Shown: positions 7,056-12,923 of the stretch, piece by piece
How the letters are laid out: each line of letters begins with the position of its first letter
Numbering within the stretch: position 1 is the stretch's first letter
Source of the DNA: an uncultured Elusimicrobium sp.
GTDB taxonomy: Bacteria > Elusimicrobiota > Elusimicrobia > Elusimicrobiales > Elusimicrobiaceae
Length of the DNA: 13,406 nt
NCBI GenBank assembly: GCA_902787065.1
Contig: CADAFA010000043.1
Location: 1-13,406 of the forward strand
Reading direction: 5' to 3'
Notes under the pieces: generated by a model
What the model was told of the DNA's origin: nothing
Seen by the model: the letters and a program-made list of their open reading frames with translations, nothing else
Database searches by the model: none
Translations under genes and position numbers: made by a program

Positions 7056-7715
7056 TTATTGTGGACGACGGTAAAAAGCCATAAGTTTAGCCACAATTAA
7101 TATTTCATTTTGTGATACTTTTGTTTCTTTCGTTGGAGTAGATAAAATTATATCTTCCCCTTCTAAAGTTAATTTTTTGATGCAATACTTATTTCTATAC
7201 CTAATTAAAGCAATTTTCCCACTTTGGACAGATTCAGCCTTAACAAATAAAGCAAATTCCCCCTTCTCCGACCATGGGCAGGCAGTTTTTGACTTAATTT
7301 TTAAAGCAAAAGTTTCTTTGTTTTTTGCATCAAACATTACAGGTAAAAATTCTTCGTATTCAAAAGTATAAGGCAAATCAAAAAATTCACTTTGAATTTC
7401 CATAGCAATACCTATATGTTTTGATGACGGCAAAGAAGATATAAGTTCATACAAACTTTTTGCTGTAGAAGTGCCTTCCCTTATTTCAAAAGAATTTTCA
7501 CCAGACATATTCTCCTTTAAATCTTCTTCGAAATAAGACAAAGGTTTATTAAAAGTTATAGAAAGTTTTTGTAAATTTTTTCTATCCGGTCTAAAACGAT
7601 TTTTCACCCAATGTGAAATTACGCTCGAATCTTTTAACCCCAATTTTCTTGCAAGTTCTACCTTAGTCATGGATGTGAGTTTAAGAAGTTTTTCTATTTT
7701 TTGCCCTAAATCCAT
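7056..7715 (-). CDS. Xre-family transcriptional regulator with S24 (CI/LexA-like) C-terminal domain
   Basis: A 219-residue two-domain regulator. Residues about 1-65 form a helix-turn-helix of the Xre/Cro type (MTKVELARKLGLKDSSVISHWVKNRFRPDRKNLQKL). A linker of about 65 residues follows, then an S24 peptidase-like domain from about 133: FALKIKSKTACPW, GEFALFV, SGKIALIRYRNKYCIKKL, and a final strand ILIVAKLMAFYRR, in the same order as lambda CI and LexA. The lysine of the Ser-Lys dyad is present (K180 in CIKKL), but the position of the nucleophilic serine (usual G-D/N-S-M) reads S-K-T-A, giving T144. No Ala-Gly or Cys-Gly cleavage dipeptide is visible in the linker. Self-cleavage is therefore doubtful (inference). 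It is divergent from the small-gene cassette and likely represses it and possibly itself. Ribosome binding site GAGGGG (7724-7729, minus strand). Confidence 0.88.
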   Translation of the reverse strand: MDLGQKIEKLLKLTSMTKVELARKLGLKDSSVISHWVKNRFRPDRKNLQKLSITFNKPLSYFEEDLKENMSGENSFEIREGTSTAKSLYELISSLPSSKHIGIAMEIQSEFFDLPYTFEYEEFLPVMFDAKNKETFALKIKSKTACPWSEKGEFALFVKAESVQSGKIALIRYRNKYCIKKLTLEGEDIILSTPTKETKVSQNEILIVAKLMAFYRRPQ

Positions 7716-7736
7716 AATATAATCCCCTCATATTAA

Positions 7737-7765
7737 TTTATAGCATAAAAAAGGGCTGATGTCAA
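7737..7765 (-). promoter_or_regulatory. Leftward promoter of the Xre/S24 regulator
   Basis: On the minus strand, TTGACA (plus positions 7765 to 7760) and TATAAA (7742 to 7737) are separated by exactly 17 bp. This is a full -35 consensus and five of six -10 matches. The predicted start is near 7730, giving a leader of only about 15 nt that begins about at the GAGGGG ribosome binding site. Confidence 0.7.
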
Positions 7766-7787
7766 ACTCAAATTCTCCGTCTAAAAT

Positions 7788-7816
7788 TTGACAAGTTAAA
7801 AAATATTTGATACAGT
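7788..7816 (+). promoter_or_regulatory. Rightward promoter of the small-gene cassette
   Basis: TTGACA at 7788-7793, 17 bp spacer, TACAGT at 7811-7816 (four of six -10 matches) preceded by TG at 7808-7809, that is an extended -10 (TGnTACAGT). Predicted start is near 7823, leaving a leader of about 180 nt before the ATG at 8003. The -10 lies inside the palindrome at 7808-7823, so a protein bound there would block RNA polymerase. Confidence 0.6.
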
Positions 7817-7833
7817 TGTATCAGATTTGATAC
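7808..7833. promoter_or_regulatory. Probable operator: perfect 7-2-7 palindrome plus third half-site
   Basis: TGATACA (7808-7814), GT, TGTATCA (7817-7823) is a perfect inverted repeat of 16 bp. A further half-site TGATAC follows at 7828-7833, and ATTTGATAC is repeated directly with a 20-bp period (7805 and 7825), about two helical turns. Together there are three TGATAC half-sites in alternating orientation. Symmetric sites of this size over a promoter are typical of dimeric Xre/CI-type repressors; binding by the adjacent regulator is inference. Confidence 0.6.
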
Positions 7834-7849
7834 GATTTTTAAAAAATCG
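7833..7849. repeat. Perfect 17-nt palindrome downstream of operator
   Basis: CGATTTTT (7833-7840), a single A, then AAAAATCG (7842-7849) is a perfect inverted repeat with 8-bp arms. It overlaps the last base of the third operator half-site. The one-base centre makes a stable RNA hairpin unlikely without opening inner pairs, so a protein site or simple AT-rich symmetry are both possible. Confidence 0.45.
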
Positions 7850-7856
7850 CCAAATC

Positions 7857-7880
7857 AAAAAAACTTAGCGCCCGCGCTAA
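7857..7880 (-). terminator. Minus-strand terminator-like hairpin
   Basis: TTAGCGC (7865-7871), CC, GCGCTAA (7874-7880) is a perfect GC-rich inverted repeat. Read on the minus strand it is followed by G and seven T (complement of A7 at 7857-7863), the layout of an intrinsic terminator. On the plus strand no T-run follows. No minus-strand gene lies immediately to its right, so it may insulate the regulator from antisense transcription or end an unannotated antisense RNA. Confidence 0.4.
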
Positions 7881-7985
7881 AAGCAATTAGAACTTGTTTT
7901 TAATTGTGAGACGGCTCTCCCACCCCTCCTTTTTTAGGAGTGCCGCAAAAGCGGCAAAGCGTGGGCGCGAAAGTTTAAAAACAAG
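7861..7985 (+). promoter_or_regulatory. Highly structured 5' leader of the small-gene cassette (possible cis-RNA)
   Basis: Several complementary segments are stacked in this leader. A long-range stem pairs 7861-7878 with 7958-7976 (AAACTT, GCGCCC, then CGCT arms, one small internal loop and one G-U pair). Enclosed hairpins are CAATTA/TAATTG (7884-7889 with 7901-7906), GAGA/TCTC (7908-7911 with 7916-7919), CTCCT/AGGAG (7926-7930 with 7936-7940) and TGCCGC/GCGGCA with an AAAA loop (7941-7946 with 7951-7956). The loop CTTGTTTT (7893-7900) is complementary to AAAACAAG (7978-7985), just before the ribosome binding site AGGAG (7993-7997), allowing a pseudoknot. The 5' arm can instead form the local hairpin at 7865-7880, so two states compete. 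No known riboswitch or ribozyme class was recognised. Confidence 0.45.
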
Positions 7986-8002
7986 GTGTTACAGGAGTTT
8001 TT

Positions 8003-8317
8003 ATGAAGGAAGAAAAACAACAAGCAACAACAATTATTACAAACAACAAGCAGTATAACCCAACTTGGGCGGAACTTTATAAAACTTTAAAGGAACTTTT
8101 AGACAGGCGCCAAGTTTTACTTGAACAAGTTCAAGAATTTAAGCAAATTGATGAGGCTTTAAAAAATTATTTTTCCGGTGTAACGATTTGCCATATTGGC
8201 CCCTATAAAGTGTGCGGGCATGAAGTGGAAGAAGAAAGGTTTACCTTACCTCTTCATCTTAAAAACAAATATTTGCACCGCGATAAAAAATGGAAAGTAG
8301 AAATATCACGAATATAA
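8003..8317 (+). CDS. Small protein of unknown function, first gene of repressor-controlled cassette
   Basis: A 104-residue product with no signal peptide or membrane segment. Residues about 20-56 form a charged, probably helical/coiled stretch (WAELYKTLKELLDRRQVLLE and QVQEFKQIDEALKNYF). The rest looks like a small beta-rich unit: TICHIGPYKVCGHEVEEERF, then a basic end KKWKVEISRI. The pattern IGxYxVxG...W-x-V-x-I gives a weak, unverified impression of small proteins found beside phage recombination genes; I do not assign a family. The start is well supported by AGGAG at 7993-7997, five bases before the ATG. It is divergent from the Xre/S24 regulator and preceded by the structured leader, so expression is probably repressed under normal growth (inference). 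Confidence 0.75.
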   Translation: MKEEKQQATTIITNNKQYNPTWAELYKTLKELLDRRQVLLEQVQEFKQIDEALKNYFSGVTICHIGPYKVCGHEVEEERFTLPLHLKNKYLHRDKKWKVEISRI

Positions 8318-8685
8318 CTATGCAATATTTAACTTTAAGATGGTTCACTATAAGTAATTTTGATGAAAAAAAACTTAAACTTTTTCATTCATTAGAAAGG
8401 GCTTTAAAAACAGCAAGTAAAAAAAATATGACTTTGTGCTGGCATTTGCAATCAGAAAATTATTTAAAAGAAGAGTTTAAAAAAATAATAAAGATGAAAC
8501 ACCCTGCCTCTTTAAAAAAATTAGAAAAGTTTGATAAAAATTTAAAAAACTTTTTAAACCAAAACAAAATAGAGGCCAACTTCTTACTTAAAGATATAGA
8601 TTTTATGCAAAAGTGTGACTGTATTATCTACCGCCACGCACACACCATTAACAACACTTCCAATATTATTACTTCCTTACCCTAA
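8290..8685 (+). CDS. Small basic protein of unknown function, second gene of cassette
   Basis: A 131-residue, Lys- and Asn-rich soluble protein that I cannot place in a family. The middle (about 25-95) is predicted helical and strongly basic; the end has CDCIIYRHAHTI followed by a polar tail. The start is uncertain: the ATG at 8290 overlaps the upstream gene by 28 bases, while the ATG at 8320 (product starting MQYLTLRWFT, 121 residues) lies two bases after the upstream stop. Neither has a good Shine-Dalgarno, so re-initiation after the upstream gene is likely and favours 8320. It is followed by an intrinsic terminator, so the two small genes form a closed unit. Lys codons are nearly all AAA. 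Confidence 0.6.
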   Translation: MESRNITNITMQYLTLRWFTISNFDEKKLKLFHSLERALKTASKKNMTLCWHLQSENYLKEEFKKIIKMKHPASLKKLEKFDKNLKNFLNQNKIEANFLLKDIDFMQKCDCIIYRHAHTINNTSNIITSLP

Positions 8686-8694
8686 ACACCCACA

Positions 8695-8716
8695 AGGCAG
8701 TCCTCCTTAACTGCCT
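8695..8716 (+). repeat. Hairpin between cassette and terminator
   Basis: AGGCAGT (8695-8701) and ACTGCCT (8710-8716) form a perfect 7-bp stem with an 8-base loop. No T-run follows, so it is not a terminator by itself; it may stabilise the 3' end of the cassette mRNA together with the terminator 16 bases downstream. Confidence 0.5.
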
Positions 8717-8732
8717 AACCCCAAAGCCACAC

Positions 8733-8766
8733 AAGCGCCAAGTACCTTTTCCTACTTGGCGCTTTT
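8733..8766 (+). terminator. Rho-independent terminator of the small-gene cassette
   Basis: AAGCGCCAAGTA (8733-8744) and TACTTGGCGCTT (8753-8764) are perfect 12-bp arms around the loop CCTTTTCC, followed by T-rich TTTTAT. The stem is GC-rich near the base and the T-run lies only in the plus direction, so it ends transcription arriving from 8003-8685. Confidence 0.88.
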
Positions 8767-8784
8767 ATATCTAAATGCTATAAT
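8756..8784 (+). promoter_or_regulatory. Extended -10 promoter of the TPR-ksgA-nadB-guaD operon
   Basis: A perfect TATAAT (8779-8784) is preceded by TGc (8776-8778), a strong extended -10. Seventeen bases upstream is TTGGCG (8756-8761), a weak -35 that lies in the 3' arm of the preceding terminator. The predicted start is about 8791, essentially at the ATG (8792), so the transcript is likely leaderless. Confidence 0.72.
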
Positions 8785-8791
8785 TTAATGT

Positions 8792-10573
8792 ATGGGGAAA
8801 GTGCTTGTTTTTACTCTTATTTTTCTAAATTTAGCTACACAAATTTATGCGGCTCTACCGCAATTTTTAGGTGGTTCCGGCTTTGGTATCAACGGAACGC
8901 AAGCAAACTTAGACGGCACTTATCCAACTTATTGGGAATCTTTAATGAAGGACCAAAGCAGGGAAAACCTCCGCCAAGGCCTTGGGGACTTAGCCGCCGC
9001 ACGATACAAAGAGGCCTCACAAATTTTTGCAAAAGCAGTTGTCAAAAACCCTAAAGAACCATATACACATATTTTTTTGGGTATTTCGCTTTATTGGCAA
9101 GGGCAAGTGCAACCTGCAATTGCCGAATATAAAAGTGCTTTAAAACTTGATTCTAAAAATCCAGAAGCACATCAATTACTGGGTATTTCTTATGCTTGGC
9201 AAGGCAAAATTAAAGAGGCCTTAGAGTGTTTTAAAAAGGCTTTAAAATATGCACCAAACCGTCCGGATACCCACATGAATTTAGGGTCAACTTATGCCGC
9301 TTTAGGTAATTATGAAGAAGCCCTTTACCATTTTCGTACCGCCACGGATTTAGACAAACGTAACCCGCTTTATTTCTATCAACTCGCTTCTTTACTTGAA
9401 ATTCTAGGAAGGGATGATACTGCCAAAGATTCTTTTAAACAGGCGCTAATACTTTACCCCAATTATGAGGAAGCTTTGTTATCTTTAGCGGTTTTAGAAG
9501 AAAAATTGGGCAATAAAAATAATGCTAAAATAAATTATAAAAAAGCACTCCGCCTAAAACCGGGGGATTCTATCGCCCGGGCTCGCTATATCAATTTGCT
9601 TTTAGAAGACGAAGAAATAAAAAATTCTTTAACCTTATTTGCACAAGGGTTTTTAATTTCCCCCCTTGAAGACGGTGGCCTTGCCTTATCTTTAACTTAC
9701 AGCGGTTCAGAAAATAAAACACAAAAGCAAAAAAAACAAAAGGGTAAAAACAAAAATACAAACGGTTTACCTCAACAATTTAAGAACCCACAGCTTGAAA
9801 GTTTTAAAAACCGTTTAAAAAAAGTACCTGCTACAAAGCAAATAAATATTGAAGTGGAAGTATCTTTGGAACCTAAACAAAAACCTAGTACTTTAAAAGA
9901 AAATAAAGTTAAGGAAGGTACAAAAAGTGCCTTTGCAAATGCAGTACTTGAACAAGAAAAAGCCTTAAGCAATACCACTTTTGAACGTAGTTTTATTTTA
10001 ATTTCTTCTAATGAAGAAACCCGCTTAACTCAATTGGAAAATATCTTTAACGGCTTAAACAATGTCTTACAAAATGCGGGGCAAGAGTATCAGGTAAAAA
10101 TGGCTTTAAAAGCTTCAACCCCAATTCAAGATCCTTCCACCTTACAACAGGCGGAAACCGGTCCATCAAACCTTTCTACTATGAAGAACAATTCTAAAGC
10201 AGGCTATAATCCTTATATGGTAGGAAACGATATGGGACTTTGGGTTGCCGGTAAAGGCTGGATGAGGTTTATGGAAGATATTTTACCTTCAGCAAATATC
10301 CGTTTTGAAAATGATAAAACTTTTGAAAATTCACTTTTGCTTGCTTTGGTATATTTAACCTTGGGGCAAGGGCAAGAAGCAATAAAAATACTTGAAACAA
10401 CGCAAACCAAAGCACAAAATTCACAACAAAAAGCTCTTGTATATCTAGCCCAAGGCACAGCCTCTATCGTTATGGGTGATGAAACCCACGCAAAAGAACT
10501 TTATGCTTTAGCATTAAAAGAAGACCCGGAAAATAAAATTATTAAAAGCAATATTGCAATTCTTGAGGATTAA
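8792..10573 (+). CDS. Exported TPR-repeat protein
   Basis: A 593-residue secreted or periplasmic protein. Residues 1-20 are a signal peptide (VLVFTLIFLNLATQIYA, likely cut after Ala20). At least five to six tetratricopeptide repeats run from about 60 to 275 (for example LGISLYWQGQVQPAIAEYKS, LGISYAWQGKIKEALECFKK, LGSTYAALGNYEEALYHF), and about two more occupy the C-terminus (about 515-590). Between them lie a Lys/Gln-rich low-complexity stretch near 305-320 and a region without repeats containing GNDMGLWVAGKGWMRF. TPRs bind peptides or partner proteins; no enzymatic motif is seen. The start is fixed at 8792 because an in-frame TAA lies at 8786-8788 and the signal peptide begins at once. No Shine-Dalgarno is possible between promoter and ATG. 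It heads an operon with ksgA two bases downstream. Confidence 0.9.
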   Translation: MGKVLVFTLIFLNLATQIYAALPQFLGGSGFGINGTQANLDGTYPTYWESLMKDQSRENLRQGLGDLAAARYKEASQIFAKAVVKNPKEPYTHIFLGISLYWQGQVQPAIAEYKSALKLDSKNPEAHQLLGISYAWQGKIKEALECFKKALKYAPNRPDTHMNLGSTYAALGNYEEALYHFRTATDLDKRNPLYFYQLASLLEILGRDDTAKDSFKQALILYPNYEEALLSLAVLEEKLGNKNNAKINYKKALRLKPGDSIARARYINLLLEDEEIKNSLTLFAQGFLISPLEDGGLALSLTYSGSENKTQKQKKQKGKNKNTNGLPQQFKNPQLESFKNRLKKVPATKQINIEVEVSLEPKQKPSTLKENKVKEGTKSAFANAVLEQEKALSNTTFERSFILISSNEETRLTQLENIFNGLNNVLQNAGQEYQVKMALKASTPIQDPSTLQQAETGPSNLSTMKNNSKAGYNPYMVGNDMGLWVAGKGWMRFMEDILPSANIRFENDKTFENSLLLALVYLTLGQGQEAIKILETTQTKAQNSQQKALVYLAQGTASIVMGDETHAKELYALALKEDPENKIIKSNIAILED

Positions 10574-10575
10574 TT

Positions 10576-11367
10576 ATGAAAAAATACGGCCAACATTTTT
10601 TAATAAATAAAGGAATAATAAATAAAATAATTGATACCACTGTTGAAAATTTGGATGGAACATTAATCGAAATCGGCCCCGGCCAAGGTGCTTTGACTTT
10701 GCCCTTAATTGAACGGGGTATTCAAAATTTTACCGTCATAGAAATTGACCCGTTAATGGTACAAAAACTAAAAGAAACTTTACCTGATTGGGCTGTCGTA
10801 AAAATAATCGAAAGTAATTTTCTTGACATTGATCTAAAGTTTTTAAATAAAGAAGAAAAACTTAATTTCGTCAGCAATTTACCCTATATTGATGCGGCAA
10901 AAATTTTACTAAGAGTTTTAGAATTAGAAAATTTTTCCTCTGCAGTTTTTATGTTTCAGCGCGAGCAAGCTCAAAAACTTTATGCTTTACCGGAAAGTAA
11001 ACATTACGGTGCGTTAAGTGTTTTATTCCAAGCACTTGCGCAAAGCAGGCCAGTCTGCCGTGTTAGCCCAGGCAGTTTTAACCCACCACCTAAAGTAGAA
11101 AGTGAAGTTCTTTTTATAACACCGCGCCCACAGAAACTATTTACAAATGCTGCACATTATGCTAACTTTAAAGAAACGGTTAAAACCTGCTTTTCTTACC
11201 GCCGCAAAACAGTTTTAAATGCTTTAGTGGAAAAGTTTAAAAAAGATAAAACCGCTTTAGCAAAAATTTTAGTCAGTTCCGGTTTAAAAGTATCATCACG
11301 CGCGGAAGAAGTACCGGCAAAGAATTATGCTTTGCTTGCGAAAAATCTTGAAGGGTTTATTTTTTAG
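10576..11367 (+). CDS. rsmA: 16S rRNA (adenine1518/1519-N6)-dimethyltransferase
   Basis: A 263-residue class I SAM-dependent methyltransferase, the size of KsgA/RsmA. Motifs in order: the N-terminal KKYGQHFL, SAM-binding IEIGPGQGALT (31-41), acidic VIEIDP (54-59), and the catalytic NLPY (101-104) that holds the target adenine; FQREQAQ and the SFNPPPKVES segment of the family follow, then a helical C-terminal domain with SYRRKTVLNAL. The enzyme dimethylates two adjacent adenines in the 3' hairpin loop of 16S rRNA during small-subunit assembly and influences kasugamycin sensitivity. All key residues are present. The upstream TPR gene stops two bases before the ATG, and GAGG (10565-10568) is the ribosome binding site. 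Confidence 0.96.
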   Translation: MKKYGQHFLINKGIINKIIDTTVENLDGTLIEIGPGQGALTLPLIERGIQNFTVIEIDPLMVQKLKETLPDWAVVKIIESNFLDIDLKFLNKEEKLNFVSNLPYIDAAKILLRVLELENFSSAVFMFQREQAQKLYALPESKHYGALSVLFQALAQSRPVCRVSPGSFNPPPKVESEVLFITPRPQKLFTNAAHYANFKETVKTCFSYRRKTVLNALVEKFKKDKTALAKILVSSGLKVSSRAEEVPAKNYALLAKNLEGFIF

Positions 11368-11375
11368 GAGTTAGT

Positions 11376-12923
11376 ATGAAAACAATAAAAACAGATGTTT
11401 TGGTTATCGGTAGCGGTATTGCAGGTTCGCTTTATGCCTATATTTTGGGCGCGGCAGGTTTTAAATGTACCTTAATTTCGGCCGAAAAATTAACAGATTG
11501 CGACAGTTCTTTAGCACAAGGCGGTATAATTTACGAAGATAAACCCGATTTCAAATTACTCCTAAAAGATATTCAACGTGCCGGTTGCGGTGTATGTAAT
11601 GAAGAGGCAGTTTTAACCGCTTGCCGTGAAGGTTTTAAAGTAATTGAAAAATATTTTATTAAGACATTTAAAACAAATTTTAATAAAAATGCCGATGGTA
11701 AATTCGCCTTAACTAAAGAAGCTGCCCACTCAAAACGCCGCATTTTATATAGTAAAGATGCAACGGGCAAAGCATTAATTGATTCAATGCAAAATGCTTT
11801 AAAAAAATTAAAAAATGTAAAAATTATTGAGAACGCGTCGGCAATTGATCTTTTAACTTTATCGCACAATTCACAAAACCCGCAAGATTTATATAAACCA
11901 TTAACTTGTTTCGGTGCTTATATTTTAGACAATAAAACCAAAAATGTTTTTGCGGTTGTTGCTAAGAAAACGGTGCTTGCTACGGGCGGCCTAGGCCAAA
12001 TTTTCAAATACACTACAAATATTGATACACTTTACGGCAGCGGTATTGCGATGGCCTACCGCATTGGCGCACGCGTTATTAATATGGAATATACTCAATT
12101 TCACCCGACTGTTTTTGCCTTAGGGGGCAGAAATGCTTTGATTTCAGAGGCAGTCCGCGGTGAAGGCGCAGTTTTAATCAATAAATTCGGCAAGCCTTTT
12201 ATGCAAAATTACCATAAATTAAAAGACCTTGCCCCGCGTGATATCGTGGCGCGCGCTATTGAACACGAACGCCTTAAAACTAAAGATGACTGTGTTTATC
12301 TTTCCCTCAAATCAATGAAACCGGAATTTATTAAAAACCGCTTTCCGAATATTTACAAAACTTGCCTAAAAAGCGGTGTGGATATTACAAAGCAACCTAT
12401 TCCCGTAATGCCTGCCATGCACTATTTTTGCGGCGGTATTTTTACCGATTTAGCAGGACGCACAAATATTTTGAACTTAAACGCAGTCGGCGAATGTGCC
12501 TGCACAGGCTTTCATGGCGCAAACCGTCTTGCCAGCAGTTCTTTGCTTGAGGCTGTTGCTTTTGCAGCACTTTGCGCAGAGGCTGATATTAAAGAAATCA
12601 AAACAAAAAAATTCTATTTACCTGCCCCAAAAGTTTGGCGCATGGCGGAAAAAGAGCCTGACGTAAATTTAATTTTACAAGATATTTCCGTCATAAAAAA
12701 TACTATGTGGAATTATGTCGGCCTGATTAGGAGTAAAGACCGCTTAACACGTGCCGAAAAGATTTTAAGACATTTAAAAAACGAAATTGATGTATTTTAC
12801 AAAGGTTGCAAACTTACCCCCGAACTTCTACATCTGCGCGACGGGGCCCAAACCGCATTACTTGTAACTTACGGTGCCTTAAAAAATAAACAAAGTTTAG
12901 GCACGCATTATAGGGAGGATTAA
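11376..12923 (+). CDS. nadB: L-aspartate oxidase
   Basis: A 515-residue FAD enzyme of usual NadB length. It has the dinucleotide-binding GSGIAG (12-17), SSLAQGGI (44-51), substrate-region HPTVF (243-247), SEAVRGEGAVLIN (257-269), PRDIVARAIEHE with R288 in the position of the catalytic arginine, MHYFCGGI with H349, and GECACTGFHGANRLASSSLL near 372-391. These fit NadB rather than fumarate reductase or succinate dehydrogenase flavoproteins. It oxidises L-aspartate to iminoaspartate, the first step of de novo NAD synthesis; in anaerobes fumarate can serve as electron acceptor (family knowledge). NadA and NadC partners are not in the window. Ribosome binding site AGGAG (11366-11370). Confidence 0.95.
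   Translation: MKTIKTDVLVIGSGIAGSLYAYILGAAGFKCTLISAEKLTDCDSSLAQGGIIYEDKPDFKLLLKDIQRAGCGVCNEEAVLTACREGFKVIEKYFIKTFKTNFNKNADGKFALTKEAAHSKRRILYSKDATGKALIDSMQNALKKLKNVKIIENASAIDLLTLSHNSQNPQDLYKPLTCFGAYILDNKTKNVFAVVAKKTVLATGGLGQIFKYTTNIDTLYGSGIAMAYRIGARVINMEYTQFHPTVFALGGRNALISEAVRGEGAVLINKFGKPFMQNYHKLKDLAPRDIVARAIEHERLKTKDDCVYLSLKSMKPEFIKNRFPNIYKTCLKSGVDITKQPIPVMPAMHYFCGGIFTDLAGRTNILNLNAVGECACTGFHGANRLASSSLLEAVAFAALCAEADIKEIKTKKFYLPAPKVWRMAEKEPDVNLILQDISVIKNTMWNYVGLIRSKDRLTRAEKILRHLKNEIDVFYKGCKLTPELLHLRDGAQTALLVTYGALKNKQSLGTHYRED

Noticed and set aside
7177..7371. Short plus-strand open frame inside the regulator
   Set aside because: It lies wholly opposite the regulator, with no ribosome binding site or recognisable protein features.
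7756..7761. CTGATG as a hammerhead ribozyme core
   Set aside because: The core continues with T rather than the required A, and no matching GAAA core with flanking stems was found; it also lies in promoter DNA.
7861..7976. Integron attC site, retron ncRNA or small MITE
   Set aside because: The arms lack the GTTRRRY/RYYYAAC core boxes of attC, no reverse transcriptase is nearby, and no convincing target duplication flanks the inverted repeat. A structured leader fits the promoter and ribosome binding site better.
8788..9054. Open frame starting at ATG 8788 (+)
   Set aside because: It is an out-of-frame shadow of the TPR gene; its product lacks family features, whereas the 8792 frame gives a signal peptide and TPRs.
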